Virus record (IMG/VR): IMGVR_UViG_3300034073_005177
Location: 1 to 64,000 of that record
Strand: one strand, 5' to 3'
DNA: 64,000 nt
From: a virus
Shown here: piece after piece, positions 52,886-63,102 of the stretch
Layout of the letters: each line of letters opens with the position of its first letter
Numbering within the stretch: the stretch's first letter is position 1
Translations under genes and position numbers: made by a program
Notes under the pieces: model-generated
The model's input: only the letters and a program-made list of their open reading frames with translations
The model's database searches: none
Told to the model about the DNA's origin: nothing

Positions 52886-55800
52886 ATGAAAAGAAAAATA
52901 TCAATAGTACAAAAAACTGTATCAACGCCATCTCCTGTTCCTAAAAGAACTGTACCCGTCCAAAATACGACTACCGCGCGTAGAACCCCAACCGTCGCTT
53001 CTAACGCGCCAGTTGTCATTGACCCTCTCAAATCTAATATCAAAGATTTCTTTTTAAAAAAGGCCGACAAGATAAAATTTACCAACGCAGAACCGATTAC
53101 AAAATCGAGTATCGAAAAAAGTACTTCAGTTAATTTCGTCAAGGGCAACGCCGAACCGTTTGAAAATTTAATTAAAATTACAAATGATAAACCAGAAATA
53201 GTTGCTCTTACAGATTTTTTACCTTGTTATAGAGACGATGGTAGCTTAAACGAAACAGGAAATTTATTTCAAGCTAAACAAGACGCTTTATTAATTTCTT
53301 GCGTTGATTGTTTAAAAAATATTTTGATCGAAATAGAAAATCAAAAACCCTTAGAAAATACGGGGGAATTAACTATTAAGAATTATATCAATGATACGAC
53401 TAATGAACTATATGCTTTTTGTAGCACAATAGAAAAAGGTATAAGTTCTTTATTGTTCGCGATGGAAGACACCAAAAAATCTTTTGATATAAAAAGAAAT
53501 TTAGATAATGAAATAAGTCAAATCAATTCGATACCCGAAGATTTAAAAAATTATGCATCTTTAGAAGAGATGACTAATGCCACAAGAGGTGTATGGACGA
53601 ATTGGACCAATACAAAACTTTGGTTACAAATGTGCAAAGAATACCACAATGCTCTTCGTTACGGTATTTGGCGTTCATCAAATGATTTATTAATTTCAGA
53701 CGTAGCATCTACTGACGAAACTATACTCAGTCCTTATAAGCTATACACGCCGCAGGACACCGAAAATAAATTAAAGTTCAATACCAGTCAAATTATCTTA
53801 TCTAGATATTATGATGCAGGTATCGTAGTAACTTCGAACACTCTTTTCGAAACTGTTAAAAATCAACTTTTAAAAATATTTACTACTGACTCTATATTAA
53901 ACGTCAACATGAGAGATCTCATCGGTGATGACGAAGCGCAGAAATCTAAAAATATAGCAAAGTTAAGTACGCTAATTTCAAAAGAATTAAGATACTCAAC
54001 CGAAATAAGAAAATTAAAATATTCTAATTCTCCTATTTTAACGACCTTCAATTACCCCTTAGTTAATCTGGATAGTCCAAACAATACAACTTTTTGGTCT
54101 CACGTCATAGGACAAACAGGCGCCGATATCACTGAAATTCCGGAAAATCCGACGTCGAATACCTTGGTTAATATATCACAAAGGCAAGAGAGTTTAAATA
54201 CAGAAACAGAAACATTCGAAATTTTGAGTTTTGAAAACGTTTATATAAACGATGATATTACTTCTACAAACCAAACTCTCGCCCGCGATGCTACTTTGAC
54301 TCCTGGTACTTTCTTTTATGTAGATAATACTTTAAACGAAAATTCTTTATTTGATGTAACAACAACTACGTCCTATCGAAATAGTGTAAAAGATTCCTTA
54401 AACGCCCTGAAATCTCTTTGTACAACAGAAACTAGTCAAGGAACTAATTCTATAGAATTTTTGTTTGATAAAAATATAGTTCCAAGAAACTTTCAAGAGA
54501 TCATAAGAAATCCTCAACCTATTTCATACGAACTAAATTTTACAGAAGAAAATCTAACCAACATCTTAAGAAATCCCCTAATGTTAATTCGATTTATCGA
54601 ATTGAAATTATTGAACGAAAGATATCTAACTCGATTCGATAGATTACCTAAAATCGCTGACAACAAAGACTTAAGTCCATTGTTGATTTCATTTGCACTT
54701 GAAAACATAGACACAAGAGTTAAAGACAAACACCTGCTCTCTTTAATTTACATGTACGTGTTAACTAAAGTTAATATCTACACCAAAGAATCGCAAGGTC
54801 TTCAAAACGATAATAACTTACCCTTAGTAATAGAACTAATTAAAAAATATTTAATAGAATATTACGAAAACAATAATAAAATTAATATTGAAGATAGTTC
54901 AACTGTTTCTTTGAATATAGAAAATTCAATAACGTCAGATAGTTTAACTTCATTAAATGAAATAGCAAAAATATTAGCATCTATTAATAAAGAATTTACA
55001 AAAATAGATCCAAGAAATCCTGAATCAACGTACGTAGCTAACCCTTTCAGCGTGAATACAACAGACGTACAAAAAAGCTTTTATTCAGACATTCAAAAAG
55101 AATCTATTTTAACTTTAATTTTCTTTTTGTGTTGCACTATGATACACGAAGCAAACCCTCAGGCAATTATTGACGTAAAAAATGAAGGTTCTGCAAGAGC
55201 GACTTCATCGTCAGTTTATAAATTAAAAATTAAAAATGTCAGAGAATTTGTTGATAGGGTAGATGATGTTGCTACCATTATAGGGGAAAAAAAGCTAAAT
55301 ATTTATCGATATGATAGTATCATAGAACAAACCGAAAAACTAGTATGGAATGAAACAGTAGACATCAAAAGAATGTCAGCTTGGTTCGTAAATTATTTGA
55401 CAGCGTTAGAAAATAAATTATCTTCTTTTATTAACGGAATAACCAGCGGTCAGTATCAAACTAACTATTATGAACCAATATCATTGTTATTAAACGGAGA
55501 TAACGTACTTACTACAAAGGTTTTTACGCTAGAACAATTAAACTTAATTAAAAGCAAGTTATCTTATATGTTGACCAGATTATCCCCTGAATATAATTCT
55601 GGTTTAAGAACTATCGCGCCCTACTTTATTTCATTCGACAAGGAAGATTCAAAGATTATTAATGGTTGTTTACCACTGGAAGATGTACATCTAGTAGCTT
55701 GGAACTTTTTCTTAAAAGATTATTTAAAACAAGAAGAATTTTTTGAATCGATCGCAAGTAACAAAAAAATAATTTCAGTTGGCCTTCCTCATAAAATTTA

Positions 55801-56647
55801 TAGAAGATTACAAAAATTTACTAATGCCTCGACGTTAGAAAATTCGGCAAGTCAAACCAACCTAATTTCTATAAACGTTTACTTAAAGGATCATCTAAGG
55901 CCTCAATTAATTCATCAACCTCAAAAATTTATTTTTGACTTAAATAAGTTCACCATTAGAACTTTAAATTATTATCTAGATTCTGCAATTGGAACGGCAA
56001 AGAAACTAGACGATGTTGATGCCCGTGGTGGAGAAATAGACGAAAAAGAGTTTGAATATTTAAAGTTTTTACCGTTCTTTAATTTAAATGGCTTTCAGGA
56101 AATACAAAATATTAGAGCCGATGATGCTCATGATTTATTAGACACCATTGAAAACGAATACGCTAAATTTCAAACTTACCTTAGTACGCAACAGTTTGAA
56201 CAATTAAGAAAAAACCATATTAAAAATTTCTTTTTAGAAGAATATCTTAGATTTGTTACGAGTTATAGTCTAGATGAAACTTCGTTTTCTAACTACGCAG
56301 GAAACATCCAAAGACTTGATAATGAATTAATATTTGCAGTAACTCCACAAACGCAAGGCGCGCTTGAATATCTAAAAAATACTATTTTTACGAGTAGCGA
56401 AAATATAAAACGCTCGCTCATTTCGCCTAAAAAGTTTGATAGAGTATTTCACATCATGATAGATCCGGATGACTTTGAAATAAACATAGAAAAAACGAAT
56501 GAGATAAGCTCATCGACCATCGAGTATTTTAAAAATGCAGGCGTCATAGCGCAAATACCTGACACTAATAATTACAAAAGAGTCGCAACGCAACGAGCTA
56601 GCGCAGAGTTCAATAGCTATGTTGTAGAATTAGAAATAATAGCGTGA
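52886..56647 (+). CDS. Very large virion-type protein of unknown family
   Basis: A 1253-residue protein, the largest in the window. The first 50 residues are basic and Thr/Pro-rich; the rest alternates helical and strand stretches with many Asn, Lys and Glu residues. Near the C-terminus it has KFDRVFHIMIDPDDFEINIEKT, a segment that could be a small domain. No protease, nuclease or binding motif is recognised. It starts two bases after the previous stop and may be a tail, whisker or internal virion protein. Confidence 0.6.
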   Translation: MKRKISIVQKTVSTPSPVPKRTVPVQNTTTARRTPTVASNAPVVIDPLKSNIKDFFLKKADKIKFTNAEPITKSSIEKSTSVNFVKGNAEPFENLIKITNDKPEIVALTDFLPCYRDDGSLNETGNLFQAKQDALLISCVDCLKNILIEIENQKPLENTGELTIKNYINDTTNELYAFCSTIEKGISSLLFAMEDTKKSFDIKRNLDNEISQINSIPEDLKNYASLEEMTNATRGVWTNWTNTKLWLQMCKEYHNALRYGIWRSSNDLLISDVASTDETILSPYKLYTPQDTENKLKFNTSQIILSRYYDAGIVVTSNTLFETVKNQLLKIFTTDSILNVNMRDLIGDDEAQKSKNIAKLSTLISKELRYSTEIRKLKYSNSPILTTFNYPLVNLDSPNNTTFWSHVIGQTGADITEIPENPTSNTLVNISQRQESLNTETETFEILSFENVYINDDITSTNQTLARDATLTPGTFFYVDNTLNENSLFDVTTTTSYRNSVKDSLNALKSLCTTETSQGTNSIEFLFDKNIVPRNFQEIIRNPQPISYELNFTEENLTNILRNPLMLIRFIELKLLNERYLTRFDRLPKIADNKDLSPLLISFALENIDTRVKDKHLLSLIYMYVLTKVNIYTKESQGLQNDNNLPLVIELIKKYLIEYYENNNKINIEDSSTVSLNIENSITSDSLTSLNEIAKILASINKEFTKIDPRNPESTYVANPFSVNTTDVQKSFYSDIQKESILTLIFFLCCTMIHEANPQAIIDVKNEGSARATSSSVYKLKIKNVREFVDRVDDVATIIGEKKLNIYRYDSIIEQTEKLVWNETVDIKRMSAWFVNYLTALENKLSSFINGITSGQYQTNYYEPISLLLNGDNVLTTKVFTLEQLNLIKSKLSYMLTRLSPEYNSGLRTIAPYFISFDKEDSKIINGCLPLEDVHLVAWNFFLKDYLKQEEFFESIASNKKIISVGLPHKIYRRLQKFTNASTLENSASQTNLISINVYLKDHLRPQLIHQPQKFIFDLNKFTIRTLNYYLDSAIGTAKKLDDVDARGGEIDEKEFEYLKFLPFFNLNGFQEIQNIRADDAHDLLDTIENEYAKFQTYLSTQQFEQLRKNHIKNFFLEEYLRFVTSYSLDETSFSNYAGNIQRLDNELIFAVTPQTQGALEYLKNTIFTSSENIKRSLISPKKFDRVFHIMIDPDDFEINIEKTNEISSSTIEYFKNAGVIAQIPDTNNYKRVATQRASAEFNSYVVELEIIA

Positions 56648-56653
56648 ATTACA

Positions 56654-58594
56654 ATGTCGAAATTATCTAATCAATCCAATCCTGTTAGATCTATAAATTT
56701 TTCATATGGACTTATAGAAAATTTCTCGTGCAACTTTGTTTATAATTTTTACACCTCAGATGAAAGCACCAACGCGACGCCACGAATACCTGACGTTTAT
56801 AAAAAACCCACTATAAATAAAAACGATGTTAATTTAGTGACTTTTTCCTTAAGGGTTCCAAGATACGTCGAACTGAATTGGAAAAAAGTGACGAGTCAAA
56901 ATACCAAAGATGCATCGATTAATAAAGTCATTAATAACATTAATCCCAATCTACAAAAAAATTATTCTAAAATAATAACAGAAACTAACGTCATCAATTC
57001 TAAGTACATGCCTCATAAATTTACTAGTCGAAACGTACTAGAAAACGCTTCCGAGGATATTAATAAAGATGTTAACGGAATTTCTCTTTCTCAATCAGGA
57101 ATAAGTCAAGCAACCATAATAGAAAATTTCATTTCAGACTTAATTAAAGGTTACGAAGAAACCGCTGAAAAATCTAATTCTAAAAAGATTAGAAATGCTA
57201 TACAAACTTCTATAGCTTCTATCGAGAAATTTGCCGATAGACCAGATACAACTATTGGAATTAATTTTTTTAATAATGACAATAAAAAACAAGATACAGA
57301 ATTTGATAAGTTAGTCAAATTAGACTCTAAAGTTTATTCTCAGATTAATAGAACGTTGGTAAATGATATTTTTAATTTTTCCTCATTACCGATTGATCAA
57401 TTAAACGCGATAAATACATTTTATCAAAATAGTAATTCGTCTACTCAACAAGATCTAGCTGTAGAACCAATAGAAATTGGGGAAGAACTAGACCTAGATA
57501 AACTAGATAACTCTTTTGCAGATTCTATTAATTCGATTCAAACGGTCGGGTATATCATAGAAAAATATAGACTAGAAAATGAAGTTTATTTACAAGATTC
57601 TATATTTTATATCGACAACCCCGACACAACATCGATTTTAGATGTTAACGTAAAATATGGTAGTTCATATTTTTATTCTATAAAAGCTATCGCGCAACTC
57701 AAAGTACCAACAACTTTTAGCGACGGTATTCTAAGGTTGTGTACTTATTATTTCGCTGGACAATCTTTTACAACTAACATTATTTGCGAAGAAAATACGC
57801 CGCCTCCGCCAATTACAGAAATGAACTTTGTTTGGAATTACAAAGAAAGTAAATTATCTGTGACTTGGGAATTACCGTTTAACTCGCAAAGGGATATTAC
57901 TCAATTTCAAGTGCTAAGAAGAAAAACTATATATGAACCATTCGAACTGTTGGAACAACAATGTTTTGACTACTCAGATAAAAAAACGATAACAGGAGAA
58001 ATCATAGATGGAAACAACCCCGATGTTGTGAAAGAAAATTTAAAATACATTGTATACTCCAAAATTCCTACAACAATTTATCGTGACGATGAATTTAAAG
58101 TAGATTATGAAAATTTGGTTTCTTCCAAATACATCTATACGATAGTTGCTATAGATGCGCATGGTTTAATATCGAATTATGGAACTCAAGTAGAGGTTAC
58201 ATTCGATTTCTTTAAAAATGAACTCATTAAAAAAGTAGTCAGTTCTTCGGGCGCATCGCGCGCATATCCAAATCTTTATTTAAACGCCGATCTTTTTAAG
58301 GATATAATACAAGTATCTGGCGCTTCATCTCAAAAACTAAAGATATACTTTATGCCTGAATATTTTAAAGTACATTATGGGGTAGGAAAAATTGAAAAGT
58401 TATTAGCGACTAAACAGGACGGTGGGCAAGGTGGATATTATAAGTTACAATTTATAAACGTTCAAAATCAAAAGCTAGACCAATTAAGAATTGATATAAA
58501 TGACCCTAATTTGCTTGCTGCCGTAACATCGGATGATCTTTGGAAACTTTTCCTTGCTTCTAAGGAACTTTTCCTTGCTTCCGTGGGAAAATGA
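56654..58594 (+). CDS. Virion-type protein with FN3-like repeats
   Basis: A 646-residue protein. Its C-terminal half has PPPPITEMNFVWNYKESKLSVTWELP, then QVLRRKTIYEPFELLE, and ASKYIYTIVAIDAHG-type text (SKYIYTIVAIDAHGLISNYG), the usual FN3 sandwich pattern with Trp and Tyr core residues. The N-terminal half is Asn/Ser/Lys-rich. At the very end there is a short duplicated KLFLASKELFLAS tail. The gene continues the run of structural genes. Confidence 0.65.
   Translation: MSKLSNQSNPVRSINFSYGLIENFSCNFVYNFYTSDESTNATPRIPDVYKKPTINKNDVNLVTFSLRVPRYVELNWKKVTSQNTKDASINKVINNINPNLQKNYSKIITETNVINSKYMPHKFTSRNVLENASEDINKDVNGISLSQSGISQATIIENFISDLIKGYEETAEKSNSKKIRNAIQTSIASIEKFADRPDTTIGINFFNNDNKKQDTEFDKLVKLDSKVYSQINRTLVNDIFNFSSLPIDQLNAINTFYQNSNSSTQQDLAVEPIEIGEELDLDKLDNSFADSINSIQTVGYIIEKYRLENEVYLQDSIFYIDNPDTTSILDVNVKYGSSYFYSIKAIAQLKVPTTFSDGILRLCTYYFAGQSFTTNIICEENTPPPPITEMNFVWNYKESKLSVTWELPFNSQRDITQFQVLRRKTIYEPFELLEQQCFDYSDKKTITGEIIDGNNPDVVKENLKYIVYSKIPTTIYRDDEFKVDYENLVSSKYIYTIVAIDAHGLISNYGTQVEVTFDFFKNELIKKVVSSSGASRAYPNLYLNADLFKDIIQVSGASSQKLKIYFMPEYFKVHYGVGKIEKLLATKQDGGQGGYYKLQFINVQNQKLDQLRIDINDPNLLAAVTSDDLWKLFLASKELFLASVGK
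58545..58581 (+). repeat. Two-copy 21-bp-period direct repeat at gene end
   Basis: AACTTTTCCTTGCTTC at 58545-58560 recurs at 58566-58581, in frame, giving the LFLAS peptide twice. It lies just before the stop of the FN3-like protein gene. It looks like a recent small duplication, possibly polymerase slippage, with no sign of a functional site. Confidence 0.8.
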
Positions 58595-58658
58595 CAAAAA
58601 TTGGTATTTTTTTAAAAATAGTTATAGGTATTGCTAAAATGTATTTTGGAGGATATTG

Positions 58659-59366
58659 ATGGGCTGGTTAGACAATTCTACGAATAATATAATTTTAGAT
58701 GCGGTGTTAACCGATTACGGTCGTGAAGCACTAGCGCGAAACAATGGTTCATTTAATATCACGAAATTTTCATTCGGCGACGACGAAGTAAATTATGGTA
58801 TTATTACGAAGTACGGCAGAACGATTGGTAGAGAAAAAATAGAAAAAAATACGCCAGTGTTTGAAGCTCTAACAAATCAAAATCTTGCTCTTAAGTATAA
58901 GCTAGTATCCGTACCAGTACCTTTAGTATATTTGCCGAAACTACAATTAGACTCAAGCACATCGACAGTCGATCTAAAGCAATCTAATTCTTTCGCTTTT
59001 AGCGTCGTACAAAAAAATAGTGATAGTGATTCATCGACCCTAGATCCAAATATTGCCGATAGCAATTTTGACGTATATTATCCGTCTTTATTCTTGTCGA
59101 TCGATAGCGTTAATAACATACCTGGGCAGGTTTCGCAAGATGCTTTGAGAACAGCACAAACGACGAGAACCGTAACAGTAGAAAGCAGTGGACAAAGAAA
59201 AGTTTCGATAACGCTGGTTGCAAAGTCAATAACCAACAACTCTTTCCAGACGTATGGTAGACAATTAACCAGTGGTGGTCCATACGTAATATCGACCTCA
59301 GTAAAACTAGTTGGACAAAGTTCAGGATTGTCGATAAGCGTACCTGTTAACATTTATAGTAATTGA
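58659..59366 (+). CDS. Virion-type protein sharing N-terminal module with 49508 gene
   Basis: A 235-residue protein from ATG 58659, with a strong GGAGGAT site. It begins MGWLDNSTNNIILDAVLTDY, then GREALARNNGSFNITKFSFG and DDEVNYG, matching the first 50 residues of the protein at 49508-50587. The remainder is Ser/Thr/Val-rich, with a C-terminal ISVPVNIYSN strand. The shared module suggests both proteins attach to the same virion element. No enzyme motif is seen. Confidence 0.65.
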   Translation: MGWLDNSTNNIILDAVLTDYGREALARNNGSFNITKFSFGDDEVNYGIITKYGRTIGREKIEKNTPVFEALTNQNLALKYKLVSVPVPLVYLPKLQLDSSTSTVDLKQSNSFAFSVVQKNSDSDSSTLDPNIADSNFDVYYPSLFLSIDSVNNIPGQVSQDALRTAQTTRTVTVESSGQRKVSITLVAKSITNNSFQTYGRQLTSGGPYVISTSVKLVGQSSGLSISVPVNIYSN

Positions 59367-59385
59367 ATTGTAAGGAATAAATCTA

Positions 59386-60639
59386 ATGGCAACGTTTCGT
59401 GAGCTAACAACAACCGATAAAAAAACCGCAAAGTCTTTTTTGAATCAATTAATCGATGTTCTTCAAGAGGACATTAGCGGCTCTACATCGCGTAGAAAAT
59501 ATCAACACTTTGTTACAGGCGGCGTTGGCCCCGGTATCACGTCATCTTTGTTTCAAACTGTTTATGATCAAGATTTTACCTTACAAACAGCAAATCCAAT
59601 TTTCGATATCACAGTCGGATTAGCGCCCAGTTATACGAATGGAATTTTAGATGTTGCCAAAACGGGTACCGATGCATCAGGCAAATTGTTGTTCGCGAGT
59701 AGTTCTCTCATGGCTCGCGAAAAAGGAGAAATTTATAGACAATTTGCTCAAACGTTATTGGGTTCAGGTAGCTCTTTATTTAAGGTACCGTTAGAAGCGC
59801 AAGTAAATGTTACACAAAACACAATCGACGCAGCGATGTTTATAGCATTTAAGCGTTTATTCGCGAGAGATCAAATAAAAAGAGAAACATTTGCGATGCG
59901 TTTTTATCAAACTGCATCGCACGTAACGAAGATAGGCTCTGGTAGCACCGACATGCCCCCTACGACTGATACTGATGGCGTTTCAAATCTAAACGTGACA
60001 TCATTATCTGGTTCAACAATTTTTACTGACATCGGCTCAAACGATGCTAGATTTACTACTTTCGGCGGACAGTATGGAACCATAGTTGATTCATCTAACA
60101 CCAATAGAAAAGTTGGTTTGATGTTCTACGATGCTGGAATTGCTATATTAGATTTGGCACAAATTACATCGGGTAGTCAATTTATGTCGGGCGCAATTGA
60201 TGCAATGACGCCGACAGGAACTACAATGTTGGGTGGCCCTGGCACGGCCACAGAAAGAGTATCTAAGTTCATTCCAGACTTCATTATGTCTGGCAGCATG
60301 GACAATATTTTAGATCATCTTTGTTCTGCGAGATTTCAATCAGGTTCATTAACAGCGATAACGTTCCAAAACGTAACCAATATTAATAGCACGTTAATAT
60401 ATTGTAGAGCACCCGCGGATGAATTCAACTATTCTTCTAATCCAACATTCGTCGATACAAATAATCGTATTGTAGTAATTGACGAAGGCCAAGAAGGAGT
60501 TCAAGATACTTTCACTTATGTTACTACCGTTGGTTTATATGATGGAAGTAATAATCTACTGGCAGTCGCAAAACTAAGCAGACCCGTAGAGAAAAGTCCT
60601 GAAAGAGATTTAACTTTTAGAGTTAGATTAGACTTCTGA
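59386..60639 (+). CDS. Virion-type protein with conserved C-terminal module
   Basis: A 417-residue protein, Gly/Ser/Thr-rich and without Cys clusters. The final 60 residues, EFNYSSNPTFVD, TFTYVTTVGLYDG, NLLAVAKLSRPV and LTFRVRLDF, are also found in changed form at the end of the next protein. Such modules are common at the C-terminus of structural proteins in large T4-like phages, and may be an anchor. An AAGGAA site precedes the ATG. Confidence 0.65.
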   Translation: MATFRELTTTDKKTAKSFLNQLIDVLQEDISGSTSRRKYQHFVTGGVGPGITSSLFQTVYDQDFTLQTANPIFDITVGLAPSYTNGILDVAKTGTDASGKLLFASSSLMAREKGEIYRQFAQTLLGSGSSLFKVPLEAQVNVTQNTIDAAMFIAFKRLFARDQIKRETFAMRFYQTASHVTKIGSGSTDMPPTTDTDGVSNLNVTSLSGSTIFTDIGSNDARFTTFGGQYGTIVDSSNTNRKVGLMFYDAGIAILDLAQITSGSQFMSGAIDAMTPTGTTMLGGPGTATERVSKFIPDFIMSGSMDNILDHLCSARFQSGSLTAITFQNVTNINSTLIYCRAPADEFNYSSNPTFVDTNNRIVVIDEGQEGVQDTFTYVTTVGLYDGSNNLLAVAKLSRPVEKSPERDLTFRVRLDF

Positions 60640-60662
60640 TAAGAGCACGCTGGAACGATGCA

Positions 60663-63101
60663 ATGGCTTTATTACCCGTTACGCCAGAAGACGTAGAATT
60701 TTTTACTACGATAATTAATCCTCAAAGACAATATACATCTTCGTCGATTAATGGCGCAACGGGCTCTTTACAATTATTTGCTAGAAGATCGCCAATTGAA
60801 AAAGAGCCAGTTCCATTAACTAATTTTTCTGCCTCGTATTCCAATGATGAAAATCTTGAAAATTTTCGCGTCGAATTAGGTTTAAAAGCTAAATCGCTAC
60901 TACCAGGTAGTTCATTCTTGGGTGGGCTTCAGACATATTTTGACAAAGTAAACAATCAATCTATCTCCGCAAAAAAACAAAAGAAAATTGAGATAAACAG
61001 ATTTACTCCAACTCCTCAATTTACATCAAATACGATTAGAAAACTAAACGTAAAAGAAATATTGATGCCTTATTATAGTTCTCAATACCCTAGCGCGGGA
61101 TGGGGATACACGAACTATAATACGTTGAATTTTTTTACGACGACAGGAATTCCGACATCATCAGTTTTATTATATCCGTCGGTAGAAAACCAAACGTTGC
61201 CAGCCCACGATGGCTATGTTACTGGAACTTACGCTATATCAGGAGCCTTTTCTTTTGATTTTAGAATTAACCCTAGGTACCGCGAAGACTCGATAGACGC
61301 TGATCACTTTAAAGCTGGTACAATATTTCATTTATCGTCTAGTTATGCACTATCCTTAATAACTGGTTCACTAAAAGACGAAAACGGTCTTCCCAAAGGC
61401 TTTAGGCTTAAACTACAGCTTAGTCATAGCGCAGATATATCGCCATCTAAATCTATTCCTGGTGTATACCCAAATGATTTAATATTCTTATCAGACGATA
61501 ACGCTTTAAGCTATAATAATTGGCATAGAGTTGTAGTGCGTTGGGGTACTAATTTAGTCAACGAAGGAACTGGCTCTTTTAACATCGATGGCGTCGATGT
61601 AGGTAAATTCGTAATTCCTTCAGGAACTATAATGCCAAAAGTTTATACTACGCGAAGTGACCCACGCGTTTTATGCGTGGGCAATTATTACGAAGGTAAC
61701 AACTCTGCGGCTTCAAGTCAATTATTATTTTTTAGCGATGTAGTCGCAGACAGAGAAGGATTAGAAGAGTTGACTAACACGGGTGGTGTTATTGACAATC
61801 CTATCAATTATGCATTTAATCACCCTTTAAAAGCGGAAGTTCATGAATTGACTATTAAAAGGACATACATGTCTAACAGCGAAATAGTCAACACATCAGG
61901 TAGTGGACTATCGACGCTAGATTCGAACGTTGCCTTTTATTGTCCACCTTTCTTTACGAAAAATTCGCCTACTAGAAAATATATCGGAGGTCATGGAGGC
62001 GTATTATTCACGCCATTTCAAGAACAAGATGGCACTACAGACGATCCATTCAATGTAGGTATGGCATTTTCTGTCGCTGGTCACTATATTAATTTAGAAA
62101 ACTTTGCAAAAGATTTTGCTAATGATGTATTTCCAAGATTACATCATCTAACAGGCGTTGCGATAGATTATACGACTTCGGCAGAGCCTGCAAATGACAT
62201 TTTATATAAAAGTTCTTTTGTGAAGAAAAGAAACTTAACTATATTACCTTGTGACGAAGGTAATTTTTATCCAAACTATGGTTTGTTAAGCTCAGAAGAT
62301 AGAACGAAATACGTAGATTTTTTTGGAAGAGAAGACTTAAGCACAATTAATCTTGATAATCTGGTCAATGCTGATTCGTTATTAATTAGTAAAACGCACG
62401 AAGCGTCAGGTTCTCAATTTATAAAAGAGTTAATTGGATTTTCCCCAGAAGAACCTGGTCTTCCGCCGGGTCCTGCATTTTCTAATTATGCCAATACGTC
62501 GGGTAGCGTATCAGGATATCCATTGACGATATTCCAAAGACTAAAAGATCCTTCATCTGATCAAGTTACTTTTTTCGATATTAGTAATCTTTTTTATGGC
62601 AGCAAAATTTTGCCAGGCACATTTACGCTAAAAGATACTTCTTTGTCAGGTTCTAATAGCAGAATTTCTATAACCTTAAAAGACGATGGCATAGGTAATC
62701 TTTATCGCGCAGATGCTTTAACTCCCCACAACAAGCTAAATTGCGTAGGAAATATTTTTTATAATGAAGGCGTAATCGTTATTAAAAGTCCACATTTATA
62801 TTTCTTTGGCAAAAATAATTACGAAATGTCTTTTAAGGGTGAACAAAAACTCTATTCTTCGAAATATGAAATATTAGCGCCACAAGGTTATTTAAATTCT
62901 TCATCGAATCCTTCCTTCGCAGAGGTAAAAAATGAAATAAGCGCCTCTGTAGATCCTTGGGATATTGACACGTTTGTCTATATATCCGACGTTAATTTCC
63001 ACGATGAAAACTTAAATGTTGTTGCTAAAGCAAAATTAGCACAACCGGTTTTAAAGCGCGAAGGCGAAAAACTATTATTTAAAATCGCTTTCGATTGGTA
63101 A
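60663..63101 (+). CDS. Large virion-type protein with LamG-like domain and shared C-terminal module
   Basis: An 812-residue protein. Residues about 190-400 have a LamG-like pattern: ISGAFSFDFRINPRYRED, GTIFHLSSSYALSLI, NNWHRVVVRWGTN, GSFNIDGVDVG and RVLCVGNYYEG, followed by a LKAEVHELTIKRTYMSNSEI strand. It ends with GYLNSSSNPSFAE, TFVYISDVNFHDE, VAKAKLAQPV and LLFKIAFDW, the same module as the end of the protein at 59386. It may be a fibre or baseplate protein that binds sugars. It continues without a gap into the next gene. Confidence 0.68.
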   Translation: MALLPVTPEDVEFFTTIINPQRQYTSSSINGATGSLQLFARRSPIEKEPVPLTNFSASYSNDENLENFRVELGLKAKSLLPGSSFLGGLQTYFDKVNNQSISAKKQKKIEINRFTPTPQFTSNTIRKLNVKEILMPYYSSQYPSAGWGYTNYNTLNFFTTTGIPTSSVLLYPSVENQTLPAHDGYVTGTYAISGAFSFDFRINPRYREDSIDADHFKAGTIFHLSSSYALSLITGSLKDENGLPKGFRLKLQLSHSADISPSKSIPGVYPNDLIFLSDDNALSYNNWHRVVVRWGTNLVNEGTGSFNIDGVDVGKFVIPSGTIMPKVYTTRSDPRVLCVGNYYEGNNSAASSQLLFFSDVVADREGLEELTNTGGVIDNPINYAFNHPLKAEVHELTIKRTYMSNSEIVNTSGSGLSTLDSNVAFYCPPFFTKNSPTRKYIGGHGGVLFTPFQEQDGTTDDPFNVGMAFSVAGHYINLENFAKDFANDVFPRLHHLTGVAIDYTTSAEPANDILYKSSFVKKRNLTILPCDEGNFYPNYGLLSSEDRTKYVDFFGREDLSTINLDNLVNADSLLISKTHEASGSQFIKELIGFSPEEPGLPPGPAFSNYANTSGSVSGYPLTIFQRLKDPSSDQVTFFDISNLFYGSKILPGTFTLKDTSLSGSNSRISITLKDDGIGNLYRADALTPHNKLNCVGNIFYNEGVIVIKSPHLYFFGKNNYEMSFKGEQKLYSSKYEILAPQGYLNSSSNPSFAEVKNEISASVDPWDIDTFVYISDVNFHDENLNVVAKAKLAQPVLKREGEKLLFKIAFDW
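61661..61681. other. Intragenic perfect stem-loop
   Basis: CCCACGC and GCGTGGG, seven bases each, flank a seven-base loop inside the LamG-like protein gene. It is unusually GC-rich against the surrounding AT-rich coding DNA. It does not look like a terminator because no T-run follows. It could be chance or an RNA structure that slows translation. Confidence 0.6.
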
Positions 63102-63102
63102 A

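Noticed and set aside
56814-56821. Perfect TATAAATA octamer
   Set aside because: It is deep inside the FN3-like protein gene with no gene starting soon after, so a chance match in AT-rich coding DNA is more likely.
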